Shown here one piece after another: positions 29,609 to 39,001 of a stretch of 64,000 nucleotides of DNA. Origin of the DNA: JAJXWB01 sp964634325 (lineage in GTDB: Bacteria > Pseudomonadota > Alphaproteobacteria > Rhizobiales > Beijerinckiaceae); contig CAZWJF010000001.1 in NCBI GenBank assembly GCA_964634325.1, positions 62,001 to 126,000 of the forward strand. Direction: 5' to 3'. The stretch's first letter is position 1, and the number at the start of each line of letters is the position of its first letter. Position numbers and translations under genes: made by a program. The notes under the pieces were generated by a model that saw nothing but the letters and a program-made list of their open reading frames with translations, was not told where the DNA came from and did no database searches.

Positions 29609-29709
29609 GTGTTTCGGCCCCCCAAACGCCGTGAATCAACCAACTCTTAACTTTAACGAAGCCTAATGCAGGGCACGAAGCCGGAGTCCCGTTTCGACTC
29701 ATATTCGCG

Positions 29710-29738
29710 TTGACGCCCATAATATCCCATGCTATCCC
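29710..29738 (+). promoter_or_regulatory. Predicted promoter of the dcw operon (Pmra)
   Basis: TTGACG (29710-29715) and TATCCC (29733-29738) are spaced by 17 bp. Start of transcription would be near 29745, leaving a leader of about 110 nt before mraZ. The element overlaps the MraZ-type boxes. Confidence 0.6.
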
Positions 29739-29750
29739 AAACCATCCCGT
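29716..29750. promoter_or_regulatory. Four MraZ-type binding boxes
   Basis: CCCAT (29716), CCCAT (29726), CCCAA (29736) and CCCGT (29746) recur at exactly 10-bp intervals, that is TGGGN-like boxes on the opposite strand with 5-bp spacers. This is the spacing described for MraZ sites upstream of mraZ in other bacteria. They cover the -10 region and start site, so binding should repress the operon. The last box deviates (CCCGT). Confidence 0.75.
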
Positions 29751-29855
29751 CGAGTTCAGCGCAGTCGAGTTCCGAACCGTCCGACCGAGAGGTTGTGGCG
29801 GACCGGGGAGATGCGCGCGTCGCGTTGGCGGAATTGAGTTCGTGTGGGCGTGCGT

Positions 29856-30353
29856 ATGGCGGAGCGGGAGCTCTTTCTCGGCAACTTCACCAGTCGGATC
29901 GACGCCAAGGGGCGCATTTCGATTCCGGCCGCCTTCCGGGCGGTTCTGGCGAAGGACGGATACGAGGGCCTGTTCGTCCATCCGGCGCTGGACGCGCCGG
30001 CCGTCGACTGCGGCGGCCATGCGTTGCTGGCGGAGCTGGACGCCATGCTGGAGACCTATCCTCCCTACACGGAGGATCGAGACGTCCTTTCGCGCGCCCT
30101 GCTGGGGATGAGCGAGCGTCTCAAGGTCGACCCGGAAGGCCGCGTGCTGTTGAGCGAGAGTTGCAAGGCGCAGGCGTCGATCGTTGCGGAAGCGACCTTC
30201 GTCGGCATGGGCCACAAGTTTCAGATCTGGGAGCCGGGACGTTTCCGCGCGCAACAGGAAGAGGCCAGAAACCGGGCGCGCGACCTGCGGAAACTGACCA
30301 GCGCCAGAGGGGCGGCGGGCCACACGCCGCCCGGGCATGGAGCACGGGAATGA
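29856..30353 (+). CDS. mraZ: Transcriptional regulator MraZ
   Basis: A 165-residue protein and first gene of the dcw cluster. It contains two AbrB/SpoVT-like MraZ halves: LGNFTSRIDAKGRISIPAAFRAVL (split here by residues 7-30) and GMSERLKVDPEGRVLLSESCKAQA (about 85-108), each with the DxKGR or DxEGR turn. MraZ forms ring oligomers that bind repeated TGGGN boxes and represses its own operon. An in-frame GTG at 29844 would add four residues; ATG at 29856 fits the family. The stop overlaps the rsmH start (ATGA), showing translational coupling. Confidence 0.95.
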   Translation: MAERELFLGNFTSRIDAKGRISIPAAFRAVLAKDGYEGLFVHPALDAPAVDCGGHALLAELDAMLETYPPYTEDRDVLSRALLGMSERLKVDPEGRVLLSESCKAQASIVAEATFVGMGHKFQIWEPGRFRAQQEEARNRARDLRKLTSARGAAGHTPPGHGARE

Positions 30354-31393
30354 CGACGGGCCGCGGGAATGCGCAAGAGCTTCCCGCAGGCGGACCGGCC
30401 CGCCACGTTCCCGTGCTTCTCCATGAGGTTCTCGATGCGCTGCGCCCGCGCGACGGCGGGCTCTATGTCGACGGCACATTCGGGGCCGGCGGCTACACGC
30501 GCGCCATTCTCGCCGAACCGGGCGTCCGGGTCGTCGCTTTCGATCGCGATCCGACCGCGATCAGCGCCGGGCGCGAACTGGTCGCCGCCTCGAACGGCCG
30601 GCTGACGCTGATCGAAGCGCGCTTCGGCGATCTCGCCCGCGAGACGCGCGCGCTGGGCATCGAGCGCGTGGACGGCGTCGCGCTCGACATCGGCGTTTCG
30701 TCGATGCAGTTCGATCAGGCGGCGCGCGGTTTTTCGTTCCGGTTCGACGGGCCGCTCGACATGCGGATGGAGAACGCCGGACGCAGCGCGGCCGATCTCG
30801 TCAACGAGGAGTCGGAAGAGCGCCTCGCGGACATCATCTATCACTACGGGGAAGAGCGGGCGTCGCGCCGCATCGCCCGCTTCATCGTCAATGCGCGCAA
30901 GAATGCGCCCATCCTGACGACCGCCGCGCTCGCCGATCTGGTCCAACGCGCCATCCCCGGCAAGCCGGGCGACATACATCCCGCGACCCGCACGTTTCAG
31001 GCGCTTCGCATCGCCGTCAACGACGAACTCGGCGAACTCGTGCGCGCGCTCGCCGGCGCCGAAGACCTCCTCGTCGAAGGCGGCGTCCTCGCCGTCGTCA
31101 CGTTCCATTCTCTGGAAGACCGCATCGTGAAACAGTTTCTGGCGCAACGGTCGGGCCGCGGGGAGGCGCGCTCGCGCCTGTTGCCGGGCGAGGCGGCGCC
31201 GCCTGCGCCGACGTTTGCGCTCGAGGCGCGCCAGCCGGTCGCGCCGTCGCAGGAAGAAATCGACGCCAATCCGCGCGCGCGCTCGGCCAAGCTGCGGGTC
31301 GCGATCCGCACGGCCTCGCCCGCGCGCGGTCTGGACGCGCGACTGGCTGCGAGCGCGGCGCTGCCGGAGCGCGAGCAGGGGAGGCGCAAATGA
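30350..31393 (+). CDS. rsmH: 16S rRNA m4C1402 methyltransferase RsmH (MraW)
   Basis: A 347-residue SAM-dependent enzyme that N4-methylates C1402 of 16S rRNA. Signatures: HVPVLLHEVLDAL at residues 20-32, DGTFGAGGYTRAIL, VALDIGVSSMQFDQAARGFSF near 117, and VVTFHSLEDRIVKQF near 247. The N-terminal 18 residues before HVPV are a variable extension. The start ATG overlaps the mraZ stop and its own end overlaps ftsL by 4 bp. Confidence 0.96.
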   Translation: MTTGRGNAQELPAGGPARHVPVLLHEVLDALRPRDGGLYVDGTFGAGGYTRAILAEPGVRVVAFDRDPTAISAGRELVAASNGRLTLIEARFGDLARETRALGIERVDGVALDIGVSSMQFDQAARGFSFRFDGPLDMRMENAGRSAADLVNEESEERLADIIYHYGEERASRRIARFIVNARKNAPILTTAALADLVQRAIPGKPGDIHPATRTFQALRIAVNDELGELVRALAGAEDLLVEGGVLAVVTFHSLEDRIVKQFLAQRSGRGEARSRLLPGEAAPPAPTFALEARQPVAPSQEEIDANPRARSAKLRVAIRTASPARGLDARLAASAALPEREQGRRK

Positions 31394-31785
31394 TCCGTTT
31401 CCTGAATGTCATCGCCGCCTGCGCGCTGATCGGTTCGGCGGTCTACGCCTATTCGATCAAGTACCAGACGCTCTATCGCTCCGATCAGATCGCCAAGATG
31501 ACGCGGCAGATTCAGCAGGAACGCGACGGGCTCGCCATGCAGCGCGCCGAATGGGCCCATCTCACGCGCCCGGACCGGCTCGCGCCGCTCGCCGACAAAT
31601 ATCTGACCGAGCTCGACATGACGCATCCCAACCAGATCGTGACCTTCGCGCAGTTGCCGGACCGCGCGGCGCGAGGCGACGAGATCGGCAAGAAGCTCGA
31701 AGCGCTCGGGCTCGCAGAGCCGACCAGCACGCCTACGGGCTCCGTGACCGCCGGCGCGACGACGCCCGCAGCGAGGAAACGCTGA
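31390..31785 (+). CDS. ftsL: Cell division protein FtsL
   Basis: A 131-residue bitopic membrane protein. One N-terminal span (FLNVIAACALIGSAVYAYSI, residues 4-23) is followed by a short coiled-coil-prone stretch (YRSDQIAKMTRQIQQERDGL) and a low-complexity tail. Sequence conservation in FtsL is low, so the call rests on size, topology and position between rsmH and ftsI. FtsL with FtsB and FtsQ activates the FtsWI synthase. Confidence 0.85.
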   Translation: MIRFLNVIAACALIGSAVYAYSIKYQTLYRSDQIAKMTRQIQQERDGLAMQRAEWAHLTRPDRLAPLADKYLTELDMTHPNQIVTFAQLPDRAARGDEIGKKLEALGLAEPTSTPTGSVTAGATTPAARKR

Positions 31786-31786
31786 C

Positions 31787-33634
31787 ATGAGCGCCGATCA
31801 CATTCCCGCGGAAGCGTCGCAAGCCGACGAGCAGGCGCAAATGTCGGAAGCCGATTTCGCTGCGACGCCCGCGCTGCGCGCGCCAAAGCCCGATTTGACG
31901 ACCCGCGCGCGCCAGTGGGCGCGACGCCTGTTTTCGACGCAACTCGAAAAGAGCGATCGCCGGATCAAGCTGGTCGCGCTGGCCTTCGGGCTCGTCTATT
32001 GCGTCGTCGCCGGCAAGCTCGTCTGGCTGGGCTTCAAGCCAGATCCGCAGAGCATGCGCGCGGCTGCGGCCGCAGCCAGCGCCGCCGCGCGCCCCGATCT
32101 GCTCGACCGCAACGGCGAAACGCTCGCCACCGACGTGAGGGTCATGTCGATCTTCGCGGAGCCACGGCGCATCATCGACAAGGATGAGGCGACCGAACTC
32201 TTGACCGCCGTTCTGCCAGACGTGGACGCGCGCGAACTGCGCGAAAAGCTCGGGTCGCGCAAAGGCTTCGTGTGGGTGAAACGCGAGGTGACGCCCAAGC
32301 AGCAGCAGGAAGTCTACAGACTTGGCCTGCCGGGCGTCGGTTTCTGGCCCGAGAACAAGCGCGTCTATCCGAACGGCCCACTGGCGGCGCACGTGCTCGG
32401 ATTCACCAACGTCGACAACCAGGGCATCGCCGGAATGGAGAAATACATCGACGGGCAAGGGCTCGCCGATCTCCATGGCGCAGGCTTCGACCTCAGCGCC
32501 GAGAACCTGAAACCGATCAAGTTGTCGCTCGACGCCAAGGCTACTTTCGCGGTGCGCGACGAACTTCAGAAGGGCATGGAGCACTTCCGCGCCAAAGCGG
32601 CCGCCTCCGCCATCCTCGACGTCAACACCGGCGAAGTCGTCGCGTTGGCTTCCCTGCCGGACTACGATCCCAACAATCCTGCGGACGCGCTGAAGCCCGA
32701 TCACATCAACCGCATGAACGTCGGCGTCTACGAGATGGGTTCGACGTTCAAGGCGTTGACGATCGCCATGGCGCTCGACGCTGGCAAGGTCAACCTCAAT
32801 TCGCAGATCGATGCGCGCGGCGCCTTGCGTTACGGCCGGTTCAAGATCCACGATTACCACGGTCAGAACCGGGCGCTCTCTGTGCCGGAAGTGTTCACCT
32901 ATTCCTCGAATATCGGCACGGCCCGCATGGCGCTGATGGTCGGCGTCGACGGTCACAAGGCCTTTCTGCGCAAGATGGGCCAGCTCGAACGCATGCGAAC
33001 CGAATTGCCGGAATCCGCGGAGCCGATCATTCCGAAAACCTGGGGCGAACTGAACACGATGACCATCGCTTTCGGCCACGGTCTGGCGGTCGCGCCGTTG
33101 CAGGCGATGATGGCGGTCGGCGCATTGGTCAACGGCGGTTACCTGATCAAGCCGACCTTCATCAAGCGTAGCGAGGAAGAGGCCAAGAAGAGCGCGCCGC
33201 GCGTCGTCAAACCGGAAACAAGCGAAGCGCTTCGCTACGTCATGCGCCTCAACGCCGAAGTCGGCAGCGCGCGCAAGGCCAACATCGCGGGGTATTTCGT
33301 CGGCGGCAAGACAGGCACGGCCGAGAAAGTCATCAACGGCCGCTATTCCAAGAACAAGGTTTTTACGACGTTCATGGCGATCGCGCCGGCCGACCATCCG
33401 AAATATCTCATTGCGACCGTCATGGACGATCCGCAAGCCGCGCCAGAAACGCACGGCTTCACGACCGCCGCGTGGAACTCCGGCATGGTGACCGGAAAAA
33501 TTATCGAGCGCGTCGGTCCGCTGCTCGGCCTCGAGCCGCGCTTCAAGCCGCCCGAGCTGCCGTTCCCGCTGCTCGCCAAGCTTGGCTACAGCAAAGCGAA
33601 TGTCCCGCAATCCAAGGGACAAGAAGAGGATTGA
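31787..33634 (+). CDS. ftsI: Septal peptidoglycan transpeptidase FtsI (PBP3)
   Basis: A 615-residue class B penicillin-binding protein. A cytoplasmic head of about 60 residues rich in Ala and Glu precedes one membrane span (VALAFGLVYCVVAGKLVWLGF). The dimerisation domain begins RPDLLDRNGETLATDV. The transpeptidase has Ser319-x-x-Lys322 (GSTFK), the SSN triad near 373-375 and KTGTAEK near 508. It cross-links septal murein made by FtsW. The stop TGA shares its A with the murE ATG. The N-terminal head is longer than in enterobacteria but usual in Hyphomicrobiales. Confidence 0.96.
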   Translation: MSADHIPAEASQADEQAQMSEADFAATPALRAPKPDLTTRARQWARRLFSTQLEKSDRRIKLVALAFGLVYCVVAGKLVWLGFKPDPQSMRAAAAAASAAARPDLLDRNGETLATDVRVMSIFAEPRRIIDKDEATELLTAVLPDVDARELREKLGSRKGFVWVKREVTPKQQQEVYRLGLPGVGFWPENKRVYPNGPLAAHVLGFTNVDNQGIAGMEKYIDGQGLADLHGAGFDLSAENLKPIKLSLDAKATFAVRDELQKGMEHFRAKAAASAILDVNTGEVVALASLPDYDPNNPADALKPDHINRMNVGVYEMGSTFKALTIAMALDAGKVNLNSQIDARGALRYGRFKIHDYHGQNRALSVPEVFTYSSNIGTARMALMVGVDGHKAFLRKMGQLERMRTELPESAEPIIPKTWGELNTMTIAFGHGLAVAPLQAMMAVGALVNGGYLIKPTFIKRSEEEAKKSAPRVVKPETSEALRYVMRLNAEVGSARKANIAGYFVGGKTGTAEKVINGRYSKNKVFTTFMAIAPADHPKYLIATVMDDPQAAPETHGFTTAAWNSGMVTGKIIERVGPLLGLEPRFKPPELPFPLLAKLGYSKANVPQSKGQEED

Positions 33635-35091
33635 TGCGGCTCGACGCGCTCATACCCGAGGCAGCGGGCGGCGCGTGCGCGGCGCTCGAAATCGGCGGCC
33701 TGGCCTCCGACAGCCGCAAGGCGCAGGCCGGCTCTCTGTTCTTCGCAGTGCCCGGCACGCACGCGGATGGTCTCGATTTCGCGCCGGACGCGGTCGCGCG
33801 CGGGGCGGTCGCCGTGGTCGCCGCGCGCGCGTCTGAAAAGAGCGTCGGCGCGCCGGTGATCGTCGTGAGCGACGTGCGCGAGGCGGTGGCCCAAGCGGCC
33901 GCGCGCTTCTTCGGCGTGCAACCAGCCACCATCGCCGCCGTGACCGGAACGAGCGGCAAGACCTCGGTCGCCGCGTTCCTGCGGCAGATCTGGCTATCGT
34001 GCGGGCGACAGGCGGCGTCGCTGGGAACGATCGGCCTCGTCGCGCCCTCAGGCGATGTCTATGGGTCGCTGACGACGCCGGACTCGATCACGCTGCACGA
34101 GACATTGGCGCGCATCGCGGGAGAAGGCGTCACGCATCTGGCGATGGAGGCCTCGTCCCACGGGCTCGACCAGCGCCGGCTCGACGGCGTGCGACTCGCG
34201 GCCGGCGCCTTCACCAACCTGTCGCGCGATCATCTCGATTATCACGCGACGCTCGACGATTATCTCGCAGCGAAACTCCGCCTGTTCGACACGCTATTGC
34301 AACCCGGCCAGCCGGCTGTGGTCGACGCCGACAGCGACGTCGCAGGCCGCGTCCTCGCGGCGTGCCGCGCGCGAGGCCTTCGCTTCCTGAGCGTCGGCCG
34401 CGCGGGCGAGGCGATCCGCTTGCTGGATCGTACGCCGGACGGTTTGGCAACCCGTCTCTCGCTCGCTTGCGAAGGACGCGTTCATCGCGTTCTGCTGCCG
34501 CTCGCCGGCGAATTCCAGACGTCGAATGCGCTCGTGGCCGCCGGGCTTGCGATGGCGACCGGCGAAAGCGCTGACGCCGTGTTTGAAGCGCTCGAACATC
34601 TGACGGGCGCTCCCGGGCGGATCGAACTGATCGGCCGGCGCAACGGCGGCGCTGCTTTCGTCGACTACGCTCACAAGCCCGGCGCGCTGGAGAGCGCCAT
34701 CGCCGCCCTGCGTCCCTTCGCGCGCGGCAAGCTGATCGTCGTGTTCGGTTGCGGCGGGGATCGCGACCGGGGCAAACGTCCGATCATGGGCGAGATCGCA
34801 GCGCGCCTGGCCGATGTGGCCATCGTAACCGACGATAATCCGCGCAGCGAAGACCCGTCGGCCATCCGGGCCGCCATCCTGCATGGCGCGCACACGCATG
34901 TCAGCGCCGACGTGCGCGAGATCGGCGACCGCGCGGCGGCGATCGCGGCGGGCGTGGCGCTGCTGGGCGAGGGAGACGTGCTGCTCGTGGCCGGCAAAGG
35001 CCATGAAACCGGCCAGATCATAGGATCGAAGACGATCCCGTTCTCGGATCACGACGCCGTTCGCGCGGCGCTGGAAGACGCAAAGCCATGA
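33634..35091 (+). CDS. murE: UDP-MurNAc-L-Ala-D-Glu:meso-diaminopimelate ligase
   Basis: A 485-residue Mur ligase. ATP loop AVTGTSGKTSVAAFL near residue 103-117, the central EASSHGLDQRR and the C-terminal FGCGGDRDRGKRPIMG. The motif DDNPRSEDP marks specificity for meso-diaminopimelate (DNPR) rather than lysine, so the host has Gram-negative type murein. It starts on the last base of the ftsI stop and overlaps murF by 4 bp. Confidence 0.96.
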   Translation: MRLDALIPEAAGGACAALEIGGLASDSRKAQAGSLFFAVPGTHADGLDFAPDAVARGAVAVVAARASEKSVGAPVIVVSDVREAVAQAAARFFGVQPATIAAVTGTSGKTSVAAFLRQIWLSCGRQAASLGTIGLVAPSGDVYGSLTTPDSITLHETLARIAGEGVTHLAMEASSHGLDQRRLDGVRLAAGAFTNLSRDHLDYHATLDDYLAAKLRLFDTLLQPGQPAVVDADSDVAGRVLAACRARGLRFLSVGRAGEAIRLLDRTPDGLATRLSLACEGRVHRVLLPLAGEFQTSNALVAAGLAMATGESADAVFEALEHLTGAPGRIELIGRRNGGAAFVDYAHKPGALESAIAALRPFARGKLIVVFGCGGDRDRGKRPIMGEIAARLADVAIVTDDNPRSEDPSAIRAAILHGAHTHVSADVREIGDRAAAIAAGVALLGEGDVLLVAGKGHETGQIIGSKTIPFSDHDAVRAALEDAKP

Positions 35092-36512
35092 CGCAAAGAC
35101 CGCTTTGGACCGCTCTGGGACTCGTCGCGCCGCTCGGCGCGCGGGTGAGCGGCGGTTTGCCGGAAGGCGGCGTCGGCGGCGTGTCGATCGATACGCGCAC
35201 GCTCGCGCCCGGCGATCTCTTCGTCGCCATCAAGGGCGATGCGAGCGACGGCCACGATTATGTGCGCGCCGCCTTCGAGAAGAGCGCCGCCGCAGCGGTC
35301 ATCGACGAGGCGCACGCCGCTGCGCTGGCGGGCGCAGGGCCATTGTACGTCGTCAAGGATACGCTCGCCGCGCTCGAGGGGTTGGGTCGAGCGGCGCGCG
35401 CACGCGCGACGGCGCGGATCGTCGCCGTGACTGGCTCCGTCGGCAAGACGACGACGAAAGAACTCTTGCGCTGCGTGCTATCGAGCGCTGGCGAGACGCA
35501 TGCGTCCGCAGCATCCTACAACAATCATTGGGGCGTGCCGCTGACGCTCGCGCGGATGCCGGAATCTGCGCGCTACGGTGTGTTCGAAATCGGCATGAAT
35601 CACGCCGGCGAAATCACGCCGCTCGTGGGCATGGTGCGCCCGCATATCGCCATCATCACGCGCATCGCGCCAGTGCACCTCGAGCATTTTCCGTCGATCG
35701 ACGCGATCGCCGATGCGAAGGCCGAAATATTCGCGGGGCTGGAGAAGGGCGGCGTCGCCATTCTCAATCGCGACGATGCGCAGTTCGAACGGTTGCGGGC
35801 CGCTGCTGCGGCGGCGGACGTCCGGTTCGTGCTGTCTTTCGGCGAACACGAGGAAGCGGACGCGCGTCTGCTCGCCTGCGAGGTCGACGGCCTGTCGACC
35901 CGCGTGCGCGCCCGCGTCCTCGGCGCCGACCTCGACTATGTCGTCGGAGCGCCGGGGCGGCACGTGGCGATGAATTCGCTGGCCGTGCTCGTGGCGGCGC
36001 GCGCGGCGCGCCTCGATCTGGCGGCGGCGTCTGCCGCGCTGGCGAATTTCACGCCGCCGGCCGGCCGCGGACAGCGCGAGACGCTGCATGCGGCCGACGG
36101 CGCGTTCACGATCATCGACGAGAGTTACAACGCCAATCCGGCCTCGATGCGCGCGGCGCTCGACCTGCTCGGGGCGGCTGCGGGCGCGCGACGAATCGCC
36201 GTACTCGGCGACATGCTCGAACTGGGGCCGGAAGGTCCGGCCCTGCACGCGGCGATCGCCGAGGATATCGAAAGAAACCAGATCGATCTGGCCTTTCTCG
36301 CCGGGCCGTTGATGCGGTCGCTTCACGAGGCTATTCCGGCGGACAAGCGCGGCGCCCATGCGCCGACCGCCGCCGAACTGGAATCTGTCGTCCTTGGCGC
36401 CTTGCGCGCAGGCGACGTCGTCATGATCAAAGGCTCCAACGGGAGCCGCATGGGACCGCTCGTCGCGGCGATGCGAAAGGCCTTCGCGTCGCTCGAGACC
36501 GCGCCCGCCTGA
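35088..36512 (+). CDS. murF: UDP-MurNAc-tripeptide:D-Ala-D-Ala ligase
   Basis: A 474-residue Mur ligase that adds D-Ala-D-Ala to complete the UDP-MurNAc-pentapeptide. Motifs: VSIDTRTLAPGDLFVAIKG (N-terminal substrate domain), VTGSVGKTTTKELL near residue 115, FEIGMNHAGEI and the C-terminal IDESYNANPASMRAAL. The start ATG overlaps the murE stop; mraY begins 10 bp after the stop, preceded by GAGGA. Confidence 0.96.
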   Translation: MTQRPLWTALGLVAPLGARVSGGLPEGGVGGVSIDTRTLAPGDLFVAIKGDASDGHDYVRAAFEKSAAAAVIDEAHAAALAGAGPLYVVKDTLAALEGLGRAARARATARIVAVTGSVGKTTTKELLRCVLSSAGETHASAASYNNHWGVPLTLARMPESARYGVFEIGMNHAGEITPLVGMVRPHIAIITRIAPVHLEHFPSIDAIADAKAEIFAGLEKGGVAILNRDDAQFERLRAAAAAADVRFVLSFGEHEEADARLLACEVDGLSTRVRARVLGADLDYVVGAPGRHVAMNSLAVLVAARAARLDLAAASAALANFTPPAGRGQRETLHAADGAFTIIDESYNANPASMRAALDLLGAAAGARRIAVLGDMLELGPEGPALHAAIAEDIERNQIDLAFLAGPLMRSLHEAIPADKRGAHAPTAAELESVVLGALRAGDVVMIKGSNGSRMGPLVAAMRKAFASLETAPA

Positions 36513-36522
36513 GGATTGCCCA

Positions 36523-37605
36523 ATGCTGACCTGGCTTGCGGACTTCAACCATATTTTCAGTCCGCTGAACCTTTTCCGCTACATCACCTTCCGCGCCGGC
36601 GGCGCGGCTGCGACGGCGTTGTTCTTCGTTTTCTTTTTCGGGCCGAACATCATCGCGGCGTTGAGGATCAAACAGGGCAAGGGGCAGCCGATCCGCGAGG
36701 ACGGTCCGCAATCGCACCTTCTGACGAAGAAGGGCACGCCGACCATGGGCGGTCTGATGATCCTCTCAGGGCTGATCGTCGCCACCTTGCTGTGGGCGAA
36801 CCTCAAGAACGCGTATGTATGGATCGTCCTGCTGGTGATGATCGGTTTCGGCCTGATCGGTTTCTATGACGATTATCTCAAGGTCACGCGTCAATCGCAC
36901 AAGGGCTTTTCTGGACGCATGCGGCTGGCCTTCGAAGCCGCCATCGCGCTGATCGCCTGCATCGCCATGATGCGGGTCGGTCCTGCGAACGCCACGATGC
37001 TGGCGCTGCCGTTCGACAAGGGCTTCGCCTTCAATCTGGGATACGGCTTTCTCTTGTTCGGCCCGTTCGTGATCGTGGCGGCGGGAAATTCCGTGAATAT
37101 GACGGACGGCCTCGACGGCCTCGCCATCGTCCCCTCGATGATCGCGGCCGGCGCTTTCGCGCTGATCGCCTACCTCACCGGCAATGCGATCTTCTCGTCC
37201 TATCTGTCGATCAACTACGTGCCGGGCACCGGCGAACTCACCGTCGTGTGCGCGGCGCTGATCGGCGCGGGTCTCGGCTTCCTCTGGTTCAATGCGCCGC
37301 CTGCGCAGATCTTCATGGGCGACACGGGCTCGCTGGCGCTCGGCGGGCTCATCGGCACCATCGCCGTCGCCGTCAAGCACGAGATCGTGCTGATGATCAT
37401 CGGCGGCCTGTTCGTGCTGGAAACGCTGTCGGTGATCGTACAAGTGACTTCGTTCAAGCTCACCGGCAAACGCGTCTTCCGCATGGCGCCGATCCATCAT
37501 CATTTCGAGCAGCTCGGCTGGTCCGAGCCGCAGATCGTCGTGCGTTTCTGGATCATCGCCTTCGTGCTGGCGCTGATCGGCCTGTCGACGCTCAAGGTGC
37601 GCTGA
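36523..37605 (+). CDS. mraY: Phospho-MurNAc-pentapeptide translocase
   Basis: A 360-residue, ten-span membrane enzyme that moves phospho-MurNAc-pentapeptide onto undecaprenyl phosphate to make lipid I. Diagnostic motifs are TPTMGGLMIL near residue 75, the Asp pair in GFYDDYLKV, NMTDGLDGLA near 195, GDTGSLALGG near 265 and the HHHFE(Q) loop near 325. Length equals the family norm. murD follows one base after the stop. Confidence 0.97.
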   Translation: MLTWLADFNHIFSPLNLFRYITFRAGGAAATALFFVFFFGPNIIAALRIKQGKGQPIREDGPQSHLLTKKGTPTMGGLMILSGLIVATLLWANLKNAYVWIVLLVMIGFGLIGFYDDYLKVTRQSHKGFSGRMRLAFEAAIALIACIAMMRVGPANATMLALPFDKGFAFNLGYGFLLFGPFVIVAAGNSVNMTDGLDGLAIVPSMIAAGAFALIAYLTGNAIFSSYLSINYVPGTGELTVVCAALIGAGLGFLWFNAPPAQIFMGDTGSLALGGLIGTIAVAVKHEIVLMIIGGLFVLETLSVIVQVTSFKLTGKRVFRMAPIHHHFEQLGWSEPQIVVRFWIIAFVLALIGLSTLKVR

Positions 37606-37606
37606 G

Positions 37607-39001
37607 ATGATTGCGGCGACCACATTCGCGGGAAAGACCGTCGCGCTGTTCGGGCTCGGCGGCTCCGGGCTCGCCACCGCTCAGGCGCTGGCGGCCGGCG
37701 GCGCGAAGGTCGCGGCGTGGGACGACAATGAGAGCGCGCGCGACAAGGCGCGCGCCGCCGGCTTTGATCCGGTCGACTTGTCTGCGGCGGACTGGGCGAC
37801 GTTCGACTCGTTTGTCCTGTCGCCGGGCGTGCCGCTCACGCATCCTGAACCGCACTGGACAGTGATTCGAGCGAAAGAGGCCGGCGTCGAGATCATCGGC
37901 GACATCGAAATCTTTTGCCGCGAGCGGCGTGTGCACGCGCCCAAGGCGCCGTTCGTCGCGATCACCGGCACCAATGGAAAGTCGACGACGACCGCGTTGA
38001 TCGCGCATCTGTTCCGCGCCTTCGGCAAGGACGTGCAAATGGGCGGCAACATCGGGACGCCCATTCTGTCGCTTGCGGAATTGACGAACGAACGCGTGTA
38101 CGTGATCGAACTGTCCACGTTCCAGATCGATTTGACGCCCTCGCTCGATCCGACCGTCGGCGTGCTGCTCAATCTCACGCCCGACCATATCGATCGCCAC
38201 GGGACGATGGAGCATTACGCTTCGATCAAGGAGCGCCTGATCGCGGCGGCCGATCGCGCCGTTGTCTCGGTCGACGATCATTTTGTGCGCGAGATAGCGG
38301 AACGGCGTCTTGCAGTCGGCAAGGACACGACGCTGATGTCGGTCGCCCACCCCAGTCTGAAGGACGGCCTCGTCGCGCAGGAAACAACGATCGAAATGCG
38401 TTCCTCGGGCGTTTCGACGCCGGTCGCGGACCTTGCGGGCGTCGCCTCGTTGCGGGGTCGGCATAACGCGCAAAACGCGGTCGCAGCCGTTGCTGCGCTC
38501 GGCGACCTCGCCAGAGATCATGGGCGCGTGCAGGCCGGCCTGGCGAGCTTTCCGGGACTGGCGCATCGCATGGAGCAGGTCGGCCGTCTCGGGCGCGCGC
38601 TGTTCGTCAACGATTCCAAGGCGACCAACGCAGACGCCGCGGAAAAGGCGCTGCTCACCTTCCACGATGTTCACTGGATCATCGGCGGCAAGGCGAAGGA
38701 AGGCGGCATCGAGCCGTTGCGCGCCTTGTTTGAACGTGTCGCGAAAGCCTATCTGATCGGCGCTTCGAGCGACGATTTCGCGCGGACGCTCGATGGCGTG
38801 GTGCCGTACGAGCGATGCGGGACGCTCGACGTCGCCACGCGCGCGGCGGCGCGGGATGCGGCGGCTTCGCAGGCGCCCGAGCCTGTCGTGCTGCTGTCGC
38901 CGGCGTGCGCCTCCTACGACCAGTTTCCCAATTTCGAAAAACGCGGCGACGCCTTTCGCGCCGTCGTGTCCGACATCCTCGAGGCCGGAGGCGCGTCATG
39001 A
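37607..39001 (+). CDS. murD: UDP-MurNAc-L-Ala:D-Glu ligase
   Basis: A 464-residue Mur ligase. The N-terminal Rossmann domain begins VALFGLGGSGLATAQAL, the ATP loop ITGTNGKSTTTALIAHL is near residue 120, NLTPDHIDRHGTMEHYA in the middle and HRMEQVGRLGRALFVNDSKA (split: residues about 318-337) after it; the C-terminal LLSPACASYDQFPNFEKRG is diagnostic. It adds D-Glu to UDP-MurNAc-L-Ala. The stop overlaps the ftsW ATG. Confidence 0.96.
   Translation: MIAATTFAGKTVALFGLGGSGLATAQALAAGGAKVAAWDDNESARDKARAAGFDPVDLSAADWATFDSFVLSPGVPLTHPEPHWTVIRAKEAGVEIIGDIEIFCRERRVHAPKAPFVAITGTNGKSTTTALIAHLFRAFGKDVQMGGNIGTPILSLAELTNERVYVIELSTFQIDLTPSLDPTVGVLLNLTPDHIDRHGTMEHYASIKERLIAAADRAVVSVDDHFVREIAERRLAVGKDTTLMSVAHPSLKDGLVAQETTIEMRSSGVSTPVADLAGVASLRGRHNAQNAVAAVAALGDLARDHGRVQAGLASFPGLAHRMEQVGRLGRALFVNDSKATNADAAEKALLTFHDVHWIIGGKAKEGGIEPLRALFERVAKAYLIGASSDDFARTLDGVVPYERCGTLDVATRAAARDAAASQAPEPVVLLSPACASYDQFPNFEKRGDAFRAVVSDILEAGGAS

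Noticed and set aside
31733..33622. Antisense frame over ftsI (629 codons)
   Set aside because: Fully covered by ftsI with all PBP motifs; no independent coding signals.
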